DNA of 64,000 nt, from positions 2,505,001-2,569,000 of the forward strand of contig NZ_CP065359.1 of assembly GCF_019904295.1 (NCBI RefSeq). The letters are read 5' to 3'. This document shows positions 52,813 through 60,631 of this stretch, piece by piece. The stretch is from Ruegeria sp. SCSIO 43209 (lineage in GTDB: Bacteria; Pseudomonadota; Alphaproteobacteria; Rhodobacterales; Rhodobacteraceae). The notes under the pieces were generated by a model. The model was not told the origin of the DNA and searched no databases. It saw nothing but the letters and a program-made list of their open reading frames with translations. The stretch's first letter is position 1. The number at the start of each line of letters is the position of its first letter. Position numbers and translations under genes: made by a program.

Positions 52813-54714
52813 TCAGTCAACTTCATCCTGAATGAGGGGGGTTAGTTTGGATCGCCCCACTGCCCCACCCTCTGCTACTGCCAGATCCATTGCCATCATC
52901 CTGTAATCACCGCGCATCCATGAAGAAAACAAGTTCTTGTAGAACCGCGAAAGCGGGTGTCCCGACTGCCCGGATGGTGTCAGGAAAAAGAAGCCTTTGT
53001 CTTCTGAAACAGACATGACGGCCTGAAAATTCGTGCCGATATTTGTTGCAAACGGTTTTTCGTCAGACATCCCGAATTGAGACGAGAGCAATGAATAAGG
53101 TCCTCCGGACTTCGGTTCCCGCACAGATAACAACCCATTGAGGAATCCGGCTGGGCTAACCGCAGACCAATCCAGATTCACAACGTGTTCAGATCCCCAG
53201 CTCCACGAAGAAAGGTCGGGACCGTAGCGCTCGGTTATCCAGACGAGCGCATCGTCGAGTGCGAGAACGATCCACTCGTCGCTGGTTTCGACACGAGTTG
53301 AGGTGCGATTGTCACACCACATCGCGGCCTCTTCTCTATTTGAAAGAACCGCGGCAAGAAAATATGGATTCGGATTGGTCCACAAATCACGCGCCGCAGG
53401 AAATTCATCCTGTAGAAATCGGCGTTGCAAAGCACGCGCCCATGCCCAGAATATCAATGGCTCCGGCGAAAAACGATCCATTTCACCGTTCCATTCAGCC
53501 AAGCGGTTCAAGGCATCCTGTCGGATTCCATCGAGCGGGTCGTCGGTTGCGGGGATCATGGGTGCAGAACGCCACAAGTCCGCTGCCATCAGAGGCAACA
53601 AGCTACGCGCTGCTGAACTAACGGTATCTTGTTGTACCGCCATAACACCATCAACTGAAAAAACGCGTTGGCGCGCATCAAGTTCTTTGAGCCTTTGCTG
53701 CCGAAGCAGGATTGCATCTTCATCGGAGATGCCCGGCCAGGTCATGACGTCTTCTTTGTCAATAACGACGGTCTCCAACCCGAACAGAGGCATTTCAGAG
53801 ATCAACTTCACGGCGTCTTTTGCGGTGACTACCTGTGTCAGTCGGTAAAGAGTTCTCAAAAAGATATCGCTATCTACCCGTTCGGATGTACCGTTTTGCA
53901 ATTCAGGTTGCCCGGCATTTGAGTCCAAGGCCCAAGCAACGTCATTTGAACGACCCAGAACAACGAACGGAACGCCGGGCAAAGTCGCCCCTGCTACTGC
54001 CCCCGAGGGAAATTGAAGATCAGCCATGTACAAGGTTGATGGGAGCGAAAGCGGCCCGCTAGTCTCGATCGCGAGAATTGGGGAATTGGAAACCGTTCGT
54101 TCACTGGTCAATGCCCAGGCACCCAGCCGAGCTTTTGGCGTGCTCTTGAGCAATCCGGGTGTTTTCGGTCTGTCGCCTGGAATTGACGCGCCGCCACTCT
54201 CGGCCTGCCGCAGATTGCCTAAGAACTGTTGAGTTATTCTGAGACTATCCTCTGGCCGCCAGGCCATGATTGTCTTTTCATCGTACAACAACAGTTCTGG
54301 TGCCCCCCGGCCACGCCGGCCTTTTGACACCTCCCCGATCCAGGCATTGACACCGGCTGCATAGGCAATCAGCATTTCAGACAAAACTGGATCTATATCG
54401 CGATATCGCGGAACTGGTACTTTACCCGAAGCGGACCGTCGTTCCCTTAACATCTGACCCAATCTATCCTGCGCATGAACGAAACCAAGTGCGAAATAGG
54501 CATCGGACGGGGATGAAGCCGAGATATGTGGGATCGCCATAGAGTCCCTCAGGACGTCCACAGAATCTTTCAAACCCTCTAACCTAAAATCTTCCTCATA
54601 GTCCGGAAGAGAAGCCAGCATGAGATATGTAGCCGTGACGAAACAGACGGTAGCGATGAACAGGGCTGCAAGAACCAACCCAAGCACAATCCTGAGCAGC
54701 GCTTTCAATTTCAA
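52813..54714 (-). CDS. Penicillin-acylase family homologue, apparently without the catalytic serine
   Basis: A 633-residue protein with an N-terminal membrane or signal segment (LLRIVLGLVLAALFIATVCFV). The alpha-chain region is recognisable (VLRDSMAIPHISASSPSDAYFALGFVHAQDRL). The beta-chain start, which in active enzymes reads GSNxW with the autoproteolytic nucleophile Ser, here reads RLGAWALTSERT, so Leu197-Gly198 replace Ser-Asn; the usual DPHL block after it is also lost. LPGVPFVVLGRSNDVAWA is kept. It is shorter than usual (about 750-800). It is probably not an active Ntn hydrolase and may be a binding protein or an envelope factor. It follows a small membrane protein gene by 17 bp. Confidence 0.78.
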   Translation of the reverse strand: MKLKALLRIVLGLVLAALFIATVCFVTATYLMLASLPDYEEDFRLEGLKDSVDVLRDSMAIPHISASSPSDAYFALGFVHAQDRLGQMLRERRSASGKVPVPRYRDIDPVLSEMLIAYAAGVNAWIGEVSKGRRGRGAPELLLYDEKTIMAWRPEDSLRITQQFLGNLRQAESGGASIPGDRPKTPGLLKSTPKARLGAWALTSERTVSNSPILAIETSGPLSLPSTLYMADLQFPSGAVAGATLPGVPFVVLGRSNDVAWALDSNAGQPELQNGTSERVDSDIFLRTLYRLTQVVTAKDAVKLISEMPLFGLETVVIDKEDVMTWPGISDEDAILLRQQRLKELDARQRVFSVDGVMAVQQDTVSSAARSLLPLMAADLWRSAPMIPATDDPLDGIRQDALNRLAEWNGEMDRFSPEPLIFWAWARALQRRFLQDEFPAARDLWTNPNPYFLAAVLSNREEAAMWCDNRTSTRVETSDEWIVLALDDALVWITERYGPDLSSWSWGSEHVVNLDWSAVSPAGFLNGLLSVREPKSGGPYSLLSSQFGMSDEKPFATNIGTNFQAVMSVSEDKGFFFLTPSGQSGHPLSRFYKNLFSSWMRGDYRMMAMDLAVAEGGAVGRSKLTPLIQDEVD

Positions 54715-54731
54715 CCACCATTCGGATCAGC

Positions 54732-54899
54732 CTAGGAAATCAGACGCACAACTGCGATCGACAGAAAGAACGCAATCAGGCCACAAACGATGGCGTATCC
54801 TGCAGCATACTGAAGAATATCAAGGCTGTTGCCATTCCGGCGCTTTGCCAGAACGCCACCCCAAACGGCGCCAACCAAGGCACCCGCGATTGCCATCAT
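54732..54899 (-). CDS. Small membrane protein, unknown function
   Basis: A 55-residue protein starting at ATG 54899 with AGAGGA 6 bases upstream; an earlier ATG at 54923 is less well placed. Two hydrophobic segments, MAIAGALVGAVWGGVLA and YAAGYAIVCGLIAFFLSIAVV, flank a short polar loop KRRNGNSLD, so it is a two-pass inner-membrane protein. It lies between the M23 peptidase and penicillin-acylase-like genes on the same strand. I do not recognise a family with certainty. Confidence 0.68.
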   Translation of the reverse strand: MMAIAGALVGAVWGGVLAKRRNGNSLDILQYAAGYAIVCGLIAFFLSIAVVRLIS

Positions 54900-54999
54900 C
54901 TTACATCCTCTGATTTTGTTCATTTGCGGTGCAGTTCACTTCAGGCGTTCAAACCGTCAAACTGATAGCCGCGCGTCTGAAGGCGTTCTGAAAGAACTC

Positions 55000-56367
55000 T
55001 CACGAGTTAACTTCGCGTTTCTTGGCAGTGAGATCGCCCAGCTGCTTCTCAAGCTGTGCCCGTGCACTACTTAATCGCTTTTGCGCTGCTTCGTTTTCTA
55101 CCTTGTCATTCGCAGCGGCAGCAAGTCGATCGTCAGAAAGCGGGTCTGTCGGGCGCCCGTCGACCAATACTTCATAATGAAGATTTGGGCCGGTCGCGGT
55201 GCCGGTCGACCCGACACGACCAACCACCTGGCCCGCCTCCACGCGCTGACCTTTGGTCAGACCATCGGCGGTTGCGCTAAGATGCGTGTATCGCGTGACC
55301 GTGTCCGATCCATGAGCGATTTCGACCACACGCCCATACCCCCCGCGCCAACCAATATAAGACACGCGGCCCGGGGCCGTCGCATGCACCGGAGTACCAC
55401 GTGCGGCAGCAAAATCGACACCTGTATGCATCCGAACATTTCCGTAGACCGGGTGCTTCCGCCGACCAAAGACAGAACTCAGGCGCGCGCCCTCGACTGG
55501 CTGCGAGAAGACGCGAAGAAGCTCACCATCTACATAGATTGTGGCGCGGCCATTTTCGGCATCTGGCCATGCTATTTCATAAAGTTGGTCATCAACCTCC
55601 AGCGCCGCAAAAATGAGTTCTGGCTGGCCTGTTCTCTCGCCATCGATGCTCTTTTCGCGCCAGAGAAGACGGAGAGCTTCACCACCTGTCAGATCCCTCC
55701 GAAAATCCACTGTCCCGCTCAGCATCTGCGCCAGATCCACCGCAAAACGAACCGGGATCTTTGCGCTACTCAGCGCATTTGAAATCGAAGTTTCGATCTC
55801 TGTTTTGCGGGCAAGAATGACGGTGTCGGGTTCTGGCGAGACCACGCGCGTGGACAACGTTTCGCTGAGTATCACCTCGATTCTTACACCACCTTCCACC
55901 GCAAGCTCCACGCTCTGCGGTTGATCCGCTGCGGTGGTAACGACTGTTATCGAGTGACCCGGGCGCAAACGCTGCAAATCATATTCAGCGCCAAGCGCAA
56001 GTGCGATTTCGGCCCGATCGGTTGCGTTGATCCCGGCTTTAGACAGCAAACTGTCGAGCGTGTCGCCCAACGCAAGTTCGCGCGTCCATGTCCGTGAAGG
56101 CGGTTCAACAGGTGGCAAAGGTTCCTCTGCCTGAATGGGTTCCGGTTGAGCAGGTCGAAACGAAACGGGGCTTGGAGCGAGTTCTGCTGATGGTACGTTC
56201 AGCAACGGAGCCGATGTGATCTGCGGTTCCGCAGGAAGCTTGGGCACCGGAAAGACCGTGGGCGCAGGCGCCGTCACTTCAGACCTGTTCGAGGCAATGA
56301 ACACGATCGAAGCAATTGAGACGCTGCTGATCGCGATTGCCGAGGTTGCTAGAAACCGTGCGTTCAT
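55000..56367 (-). CDS. M23-family metallopeptidase (murein endopeptidase-like)
   Basis: A 455-residue envelope protein. One N-terminal membrane or signal segment (residues 5-27) is followed by a Pro-rich linker (about 35-95). A LysM-like/OapA-like region comes next (LALGDTLDSLLSKAGI, LRPGHSITVV), then a C-terminal LytM domain. Zinc ligands are in MHTGVDFAAARGTP (HxxxD) and GPNLHYEVLVDG (HxH-type last His). A short coiled-coil tail ends the protein. It probably cuts peptide cross-bridges in peptidoglycan. Its ATG overlaps the stop of the SCO gene by 4 bp, so it is part of the SCO-Dsb-PCuAC operon. Confidence 0.9.
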   Translation of the reverse strand: MNARFLATSAIAISSVSIASIVFIASNRSEVTAPAPTVFPVPKLPAEPQITSAPLLNVPSAELAPSPVSFRPAQPEPIQAEEPLPPVEPPSRTWTRELALGDTLDSLLSKAGINATDRAEIALALGAEYDLQRLRPGHSITVVTTAADQPQSVELAVEGGVRIEVILSETLSTRVVSPEPDTVILARKTEIETSISNALSSAKIPVRFAVDLAQMLSGTVDFRRDLTGGEALRLLWREKSIDGERTGQPELIFAALEVDDQLYEIAWPDAENGRATIYVDGELLRVFSQPVEGARLSSVFGRRKHPVYGNVRMHTGVDFAAARGTPVHATAPGRVSYIGWRGGYGRVVEIAHGSDTVTRYTHLSATADGLTKGQRVEAGQVVGRVGSTGTATGPNLHYEVLVDGRPTDPLSDDRLAAAANDKVENEAAQKRLSSARAQLEKQLGDLTAKKREVNS

Positions 56368-56990
56368 GATGTTTTATCCGCTCCACTTTTCAAAGCACGA
56401 CGGATCTTGGGCACAGCGAATTCTCTCTGCTCATGATAGTCGATGGTGCTGACAAATTCGCCTGTGGGGCTAAACAGAAATACACTTGCAGTGTGGTTCA
56501 TTGTGTAGTCGCCATCTTCCATTGGAACTTTTTCATAAGTGGCGCGAAAATCGTCTGCGGCCTGAGCGATTTGGTCCGAAACGCCGACCCACCCACGGAC
56601 AGCCGGATGAAAGTAGCTGACATAGTCGGCCATAGATTCGACTGTGTCTCTTTCAGGGTCTACGGTTATGAACACGACGTTCAATTCATCCGCGTCATTG
56701 CCCAGATCATCCAGCCAGAGGGAAATATCCGAAAGTGTCGTCGGGCAAACATCCGGGCAGTAGGTAAAGCCGAAGAACACCATTGTTGCACGTCCGACGA
56801 GCGATTGCGGGGTGACGGTGGTCCCTTCGTGATCAACCATGCGAAAGTTCATGTCTGACAACGCAAGGGGACGAAGGCGATCAGATTGAGCCGCTCCCGG
56901 CCCATCCACTTGCCACCATCCGGCAAAGAGATTCAGGCCGATTACACCAAGTCCAGCAGCCCCGAATTTGAGAACGCGTCGCCGCTGCAT
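56364..56990 (-). CDS. SCO1/SenC-family copper/thiol protein (second copy)
   Basis: A 208-residue periplasmic thioredoxin-fold protein. MQRRRVLKFGAAGLGVIGLNLFAGWW is an Arg-rich signal or anchor that may be Tat-dependent. The CxxxC motif is YCPDVCP (C78, C82), with the third ligand His in TMNHTASVFLF. SCO proteins deliver or reduce for the CuA site of cytochrome oxidase, or act as thiol reductases. It overlaps the M23 gene (ATGA) and abuts the PCuAC gene (1-bp overlap). Confidence 0.93.
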   Translation of the reverse strand: MQRRRVLKFGAAGLGVIGLNLFAGWWQVDGPGAAQSDRLRPLALSDMNFRMVDHEGTTVTPQSLVGRATMVFFGFTYCPDVCPTTLSDISLWLDDLGNDADELNVVFITVDPERDTVESMADYVSYFHPAVRGWVGVSDQIAQAADDFRATYEKVPMEDGDYTMNHTASVFLFSPTGEFVSTIDYHEQREFAVPKIRRALKSGADKTS

Positions 56991-57469
56991 CAGTTCTCGG
57001 GGCCTCGCGCAGCAATGCCAAATATCGGCACGTTGACAGTCTTTTCTGCGCCATCGGCAAAGATCAGAGTCAGCGTAAAGCTCTCGCCTTCGGTCATAGG
57101 GCGTTGCAGCCGCATGAGCATTGCGTGGAGCCCGCCCGGCTCAAGCGCTACGGAACCGCCCGGCGCAATTTCCAGCTCGCCAGCTGGTGCCATGGAACTG
57201 ACGCCCTCTGCATTGGTCGATGTCTGATGGATCTCGGGCATCATCGCAAGATCGGTGCGGATAGACGTCAGCGTGACGGCCTCATTGCCGGTGTTGCGGA
57301 TCGTCATGTAAGCGACGCCAGGTCGGTTGGTGCCAATTGAAGCGCGCGACCAGGCATCTTCAACGACAACATCGCCGCCCCCTGCCAGTACAGGTGCCGA
57401 TATAATGGCAGTGGTGCCGAATGCGGCAAGCACACCTGCCAGAAGTGTATTTTTTGCAGTGAGTCTCAT
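56990..57469 (-). CDS. PCuAC-family periplasmic copper chaperone
   Basis: A 159-residue protein with a signal peptide (residues 1-29, ending PVLA). The copper site follows the family's H(M)x10Mx21HxM pattern with H81, M93, H115 and M117, the first gap being 11 here. PCuAC delivers Cu(I) to the CuA centre, often with a SCO protein. It lies between DsbA and SCO genes of one operon. Confidence 0.92.
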   Translation of the reverse strand: MRLTAKNTLLAGVLAAFGTTAIISAPVLAGGGDVVVEDAWSRASIGTNRPGVAYMTIRNTGNEAVTLTSIRTDLAMMPEIHQTSTNAEGVSSMAPAGELEIAPGGSVALEPGGLHAMLMRLQRPMTEGESFTLTLIFADGAEKTVNVPIFGIAARGPEN

Positions 57470-57487
57470 AGTACCTCTCGCTACTGC

Positions 57488-58147
57488 TCAGCTTTGCAGT
57501 GCTGCAACTTCTGCAGCGACCAGGCGTCTCAATTCAGCCTCACCAAACGGATCCAGAGATTTGCCATTGACGAAGAATGTCGGAGTTTGCCTTATACCGA
57601 CCGCTTCGACATCAGCGCGATCCTGATTGAGAACACCGACTGTCTGGGGCGCAAGCATTTGTGCCTGCGCTGCCTCGGCATCCAGTCCCGCCGCTGCTGC
57701 AATTCGAATAATAAGACCAGGCTCAGGCGCACCATGCGCGGCCCATTTGGGCTGCTCTCGCAACACGGCTTCCAGTACCGGTTCAAAGACCCCCTGCATG
57801 CGTGCCGCTTCAAGCACGCGGATCGCCTCCTCTGAGCCCTCGCCATGGAAAGGGGTGTACCGGATCACAACGCGCACGGCGTCTCCATGCTGAGCCATTA
57901 TGTCCTTCACGACCGGATGAAAGGCGCGGCAGGCTTCACAAGCCGGATCGAAAAATTCGACAATTGTAACCGGTGCATCTTTAGGGCCGAGAACAGGCGA
58001 GTAAGAACGGATAAGTGTTTCAGCGATTTCGGGTGCGACAGGCTCGATATTGCCTGAAGCAGTCGTTCGGTTCACGTACCAGGCGGCGGCCCCGAATCCG
58101 GCCCCACCGAGCGCGAGAACGGACAAGATCATGCCACGTCTGTTCAT
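57488..58147 (-). CDS. dsbA: DsbA-like periplasmic thiol-disulfide oxidoreductase
   Basis: A 219-residue thioredoxin-fold protein. The start is ATG 58147 (MNRRGMILSVLAL) with AAGGAG upstream; the much longer open frame to 58453 runs through dsbB and is not used. An N-terminal signal or anchor covers residues 4-24. The active site is FFDPACEACRAFHP (C70, C73), and the cis-Pro loop is RQTPTFFVNG. It forms disulfides in exported proteins and is reoxidised by the DsbB encoded just before it (4-bp overlap). Confidence 0.93.
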   Translation of the reverse strand: MNRRGMILSVLALGGAGFGAAAWYVNRTTASGNIEPVAPEIAETLIRSYSPVLGPKDAPVTIVEFFDPACEACRAFHPVVKDIMAQHGDAVRVVIRYTPFHGEGSEEAIRVLEAARMQGVFEPVLEAVLREQPKWAAHGAPEPGLIIRIAAAAGLDAEAAQAQMLAPQTVGVLNQDRADVEAVGIRQTPTFFVNGKSLDPFGEAELRRLVAAEVAALQS

Positions 58148-58566
58148 ACTTGTTTCTCCTTGAGTGAAAGAGCACATAGAGCGCCGATCAGCGCAAACGA
58201 AACGAGCGCCATCAGCGGAATCGGGATGCCCAAAACAGATTGATTTGCGTCGGTGCAGGACGGACCACTTGCCGAGCATGGTTGGATTTTTTCGGGGATC
58301 AGACCAGCATACAGGCCCATGTGCCACAAGGCGACAGCAGCGCCCCCAAATGCCAGTGCTATCCCGTATCGCCCCACGTTCTGGTCCTGCCACCACAGGC
58401 CAAGCCCCAGTACGATCGCCAATGGGAACATGAACGCGCGCTGGAACCAGCACAGCACACAGGGCGTCTGCCCCAGGATCTCTCCAATGAACAGAACAGA
58501 AAGAGAAGCAACCAAGGCAATCGCCCAGGCCAGGCCGAGAAGTGTATCTTTGGAAAACCGGGTCAT
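58144..58566 (-). CDS. dsbB: Disulfide bond formation protein B (DsbB family)
   Basis: A 140-residue membrane protein with four hydrophobic segments. The two redox pairs are C36/C39 in QTPCVLCWFQR and C97/C104 in IQPCSASGPSC. It passes electrons from DsbA to quinone. It lies 5 bp after the first SCO gene and overlaps dsbA by 4 bp. Confidence 0.94.
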   Translation of the reverse strand: MTRFSKDTLLGLAWAIALVASLSVLFIGEILGQTPCVLCWFQRAFMFPLAIVLGLGLWWQDQNVGRYGIALAFGGAAVALWHMGLYAGLIPEKIQPCSASGPSCTDANQSVLGIPIPLMALVSFALIGALCALSLKEKQV

Positions 58567-58571
58567 GGTGC

Positions 58572-59171
58572 TCAGAGTCTCTGTTTCAGATCCGCAAGAA
58601 TTTCTTCGGCAGGCGTGCCATATGACCAGGACTGGACGAATCCAGCGTCCTTGTTGAACAGAAACAGATGAGAGGTATGCCCCATCGTATATCCATCCGG
58701 CGCAGTGGCTTGTTCGATCCGTTCGTAGAATATCGGGAAGGTCTTGGACGTTTGCGCAATCTGTTCTGGCGTGCCTGTAAGCCCAATGATCCCCGCATCG
58801 AAAAGTGGTACATACTCGGCCAGGACTGCCGGGGTGTCGCGTTCGGGGTCAATGGATACGAAGATAGGTTGCACTTGGTTTGATTGGCTTCCCAGCCCTT
58901 CCTGCACTGCTGCTACCTCAGACAGTGTTGTAGGGCATACGTCCGGGCAGTTGGTGAACCCAAAAAACACCAACATCCATTTGCCCGCAAAGTCGTTCTG
59001 AGTACGAACAACGCCAGAGTGATCTGTCAGTTCGAACCTGGCTTCGAACGGGACAGACCCCTCCTCAATCCGCGCAGGTCTATATTCTGACCACAGCATC
59101 AGATAGGCAAATGCCGCCGTTGCGACACCAGCCAGTACCCATAAGATTTTTTGAAATACGGTCAGTTTCAA
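58572..59171 (-). CDS. SCO1/SenC-family copper/thiol protein (first gene of MerR-controlled operon)
   Basis: A 199-residue membrane-anchored thioredoxin-fold protein. The start is placed at a TTG (59171, giving MKLTVFQKILWVLAG) because the frame's ATG at 59270 lies upstream of the MerR-type promoter; GGACGG is a fair ribosome site. Residues 5-25 form the anchor. CxxxC is TNCPDVCP (C75, C79), and the third ligand His is in TMGHTSHLFLF. It heads the operon SCO-dsbB-dsbA-PCuAC-SCO-M23. It is a distinct paralogue of the SCO gene at 56364-56990. Confidence 0.9.
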   Translation of the reverse strand: MKLTVFQKILWVLAGVATAAFAYLMLWSEYRPARIEEGSVPFEARFELTDHSGVVRTQNDFAGKWMLVFFGFTNCPDVCPTTLSEVAAVQEGLGSQSNQVQPIFVSIDPERDTPAVLAEYVPLFDAGIIGLTGTPEQIAQTSKTFPIFYERIEQATAPDGYTMGHTSHLFLFNKDAGFVQSWSYGTPAEEILADLKQRL

Positions 59172-59208
59172 AGTTAGCCGTCCGCCTGTGATTCTTGGTT
59201 CAGAACGG

Positions 59209-59239
59209 CATGTACACCCTCTACCTGCTAGAGGTTCAA
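59209..59239 (-). promoter_or_regulatory. MerR-type promoter of the SCO-Dsb-PCuAC-M23 operon
   Basis: On the minus strand: TTGAAC, a 19-bp spacer with the dyad CTCTAG-CAG-GTAGAG (5 of 6 paired), then TACATG. It lies 37 bases before the TTG start at 59171 and about 110 bases from the divergent MerR gene. Confidence 0.85.
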
Positions 59240-59348
59240 AGGGGATTTTGAGCCTGCGGCTGGGTGTCACAGGTCCACCGGCTGGAAGGTGCTATTGTGC
59301 GGTGCCAACCCGAACCTACATAAGCTGTAACTTTGTAAGGAGACCCAG

Positions 59349-59777
59349 ATGCTGACGATCGGAACGCTTGGAAAAAAGACCGGAACCAAGGTTCAGACGA
59401 TCCGCTACTACGAGCAGATCGGACTTATGCCGGAACCGGGGCGCACCGAAGGTGGCCAGCGGCGTTATGGCCATACCGAACTGGATCGCCTGGCTTTTAT
59501 CCGTCACGCCCGCCAACTGGGGTTTTCGCTTGAAGCGATACGCGAACTGCTTGATTTGTCCGACGATCCGGATCGCCCATGTCATGAAGCCGACCGTATT
59601 GCGCGCCGGCAACTCAAACAGATTGAGCAAAGAATGGCGCGGCTAGAAGCGTTGCGGACCGAACTGGAGCGCATGGTGCATGAATGCAGTGGCGGCAACA
59701 CCTCGGATTGTCGTGTACTCGAAGTTCTACGCGATCATTCCGAATGTCTTACTGATCACGAAGACATCGGCGCGTAA
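59349..59777 (+). CDS. MerR-family heavy-metal regulator (PbrR/CadR/ZntR-like)
   Basis: A 142-residue regulator preceded by TAAGGAG. The N-terminal winged helix has LTIGTLGKKTGTKVQTIRYYE and GQRRYGHTELDRLAFIRHAR. A long dimerisation helix follows (residues 82-112). Metal-ligand cysteines are C78, C113 and C121, the positions used by PbrR/CadR/ZntR for divalent soft metals rather than CueR for Cu(I), which has Ser at the first position; C133 is extra. It should activate promoters with a 19-bp spacer, and four such promoters lie within 11 kb. Confidence 0.93.
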   Translation: MLTIGTLGKKTGTKVQTIRYYEQIGLMPEPGRTEGGQRRYGHTELDRLAFIRHARQLGFSLEAIRELLDLSDDPDRPCHEADRIARRQLKQIEQRMARLEALRTELERMVHECSGGNTSDCRVLEVLRDHSECLTDHEDIGA

Positions 59778-59813
59778 CCCTAGGCAGCGTTGTTGCGAAC
59801 TGGAAATAGCCTC

Positions 59814-59844
59814 TTGAAGCTACAGTCACTGTAGCAATTACAAG
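59814..59844 (+). promoter_or_regulatory. MerR-type promoter of the transglutaminase-like gene
   Basis: TTGAAG, a 19-bp spacer with the perfect dyad CTACAG-TCA-CTGTAG, then TACAAG, 31 bases before the ATG at 59875. The site lies directly after the merR gene. Confidence 0.87.
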
Positions 59845-59874
59845 TCTTTCTGAGTTGATTCGACGAGAGACCAA

Positions 59875-60624
59875 ATGCTGAACCGAGACCCGTTGTTAAC
59901 CGCCACACCTCTGCTTGATTTTGAAACACCCGCAATTTCTGGGCTCATAACGGAACGGCGCTGGCCCGATCTGCCTATCGGGGATCGAATTGGCGCTATT
60001 TATGATTTCGTTCGTAACGAGATTGCCTTTGGTTACAACCGTGCAGACGATATCCTGGCTTCAGAGGTGCTCGCTAACGGCTTTGGGCAATGCAATACCA
60101 AGGGCACTCTTTTGATGGCACTGTTTCGCGGCAGCGGTATTCGATGCCGTTTGCATGGCTTTACGATCCACAAAGAGTTGCAGAGGGGTGTGGTCCCCGA
60201 ATTGATTTATCCGCTGGCGCCAGAAGAAATCTTGCATTCGTGGGTCGAAGTCGAAGTAGACGGTCGTTGGGTCAACCTCGAAGGATTTATTCTGGATCAG
60301 CCATACTTGGAGGCCTTGCAGCATAACTTTGCAGAAACAGAAAGCCTGTGCGGTTATGGGGCGGGTACCCGTTGTTTGAGCACCCCTCAGGTCGAATGGG
60401 AAGGTCGTGACACGTACATTCAGAAAACCGGAATCGTGAAGGATTTTGGCGTTTTTGATAGTCCGGATGCGTTCTATGCTGACCATGCGCAAAGTTTCGG
60501 GAGCATTCGTGGTTGGCTCTATCGCTTCATATTCCGTCACTGGATGAACGCGCGCGTACGTTCCCTGCGCAATGGGAAGCTGAAGGCTCGAATGGCCGCC
60601 ACGCATACACACGGAAATGCATAG
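59875..60624 (+). CDS. Transglutaminase-like cysteine protein, probably MerR-controlled
   Basis: A 249-residue protein with a transglutaminase-like core: GFGQCNTKGTLLMALFR (Cys near residue 76), ILHSWVEVEVDGRWVNLEG (His near 122 and following Asp/Glu) give the usual Cys/His dyad. No signal peptide is visible, so it seems cytoplasmic. The C-terminus contains RGWLYRFIFRHWMNARVRSLR and ends in a His-rich tail (THTHGNA). Such genes occur beside metal-resistance loci, but their substrate is not known. The next gene converges after only 7 bp. Confidence 0.85.
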   Translation: MLNRDPLLTATPLLDFETPAISGLITERRWPDLPIGDRIGAIYDFVRNEIAFGYNRADDILASEVLANGFGQCNTKGTLLMALFRGSGIRCRLHGFTIHKELQRGVVPELIYPLAPEEILHSWVEVEVDGRWVNLEGFILDQPYLEALQHNFAETESLCGYGAGTRCLSTPQVEWEGRDTYIQKTGIVKDFGVFDSPDAFYADHAQSFGSIRGWLYRFIFRHWMNARVRSLRNGKLKARMAATHTHGNA

Positions 60625-60631
60625 CGGGGCT

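Noticed and set aside
55081..55782. 233-residue plus-strand open frame
   Set aside because: It is antisense to the M23 peptidase gene, whose zinc motifs are clear; no domain is visible in the shadow frame.
57488..58453. Long N-terminal extension of the DsbA frame
   Set aside because: The extra 102 codons run through dsbB in another frame; AAGGAG and the signal peptide support the start at 58147.
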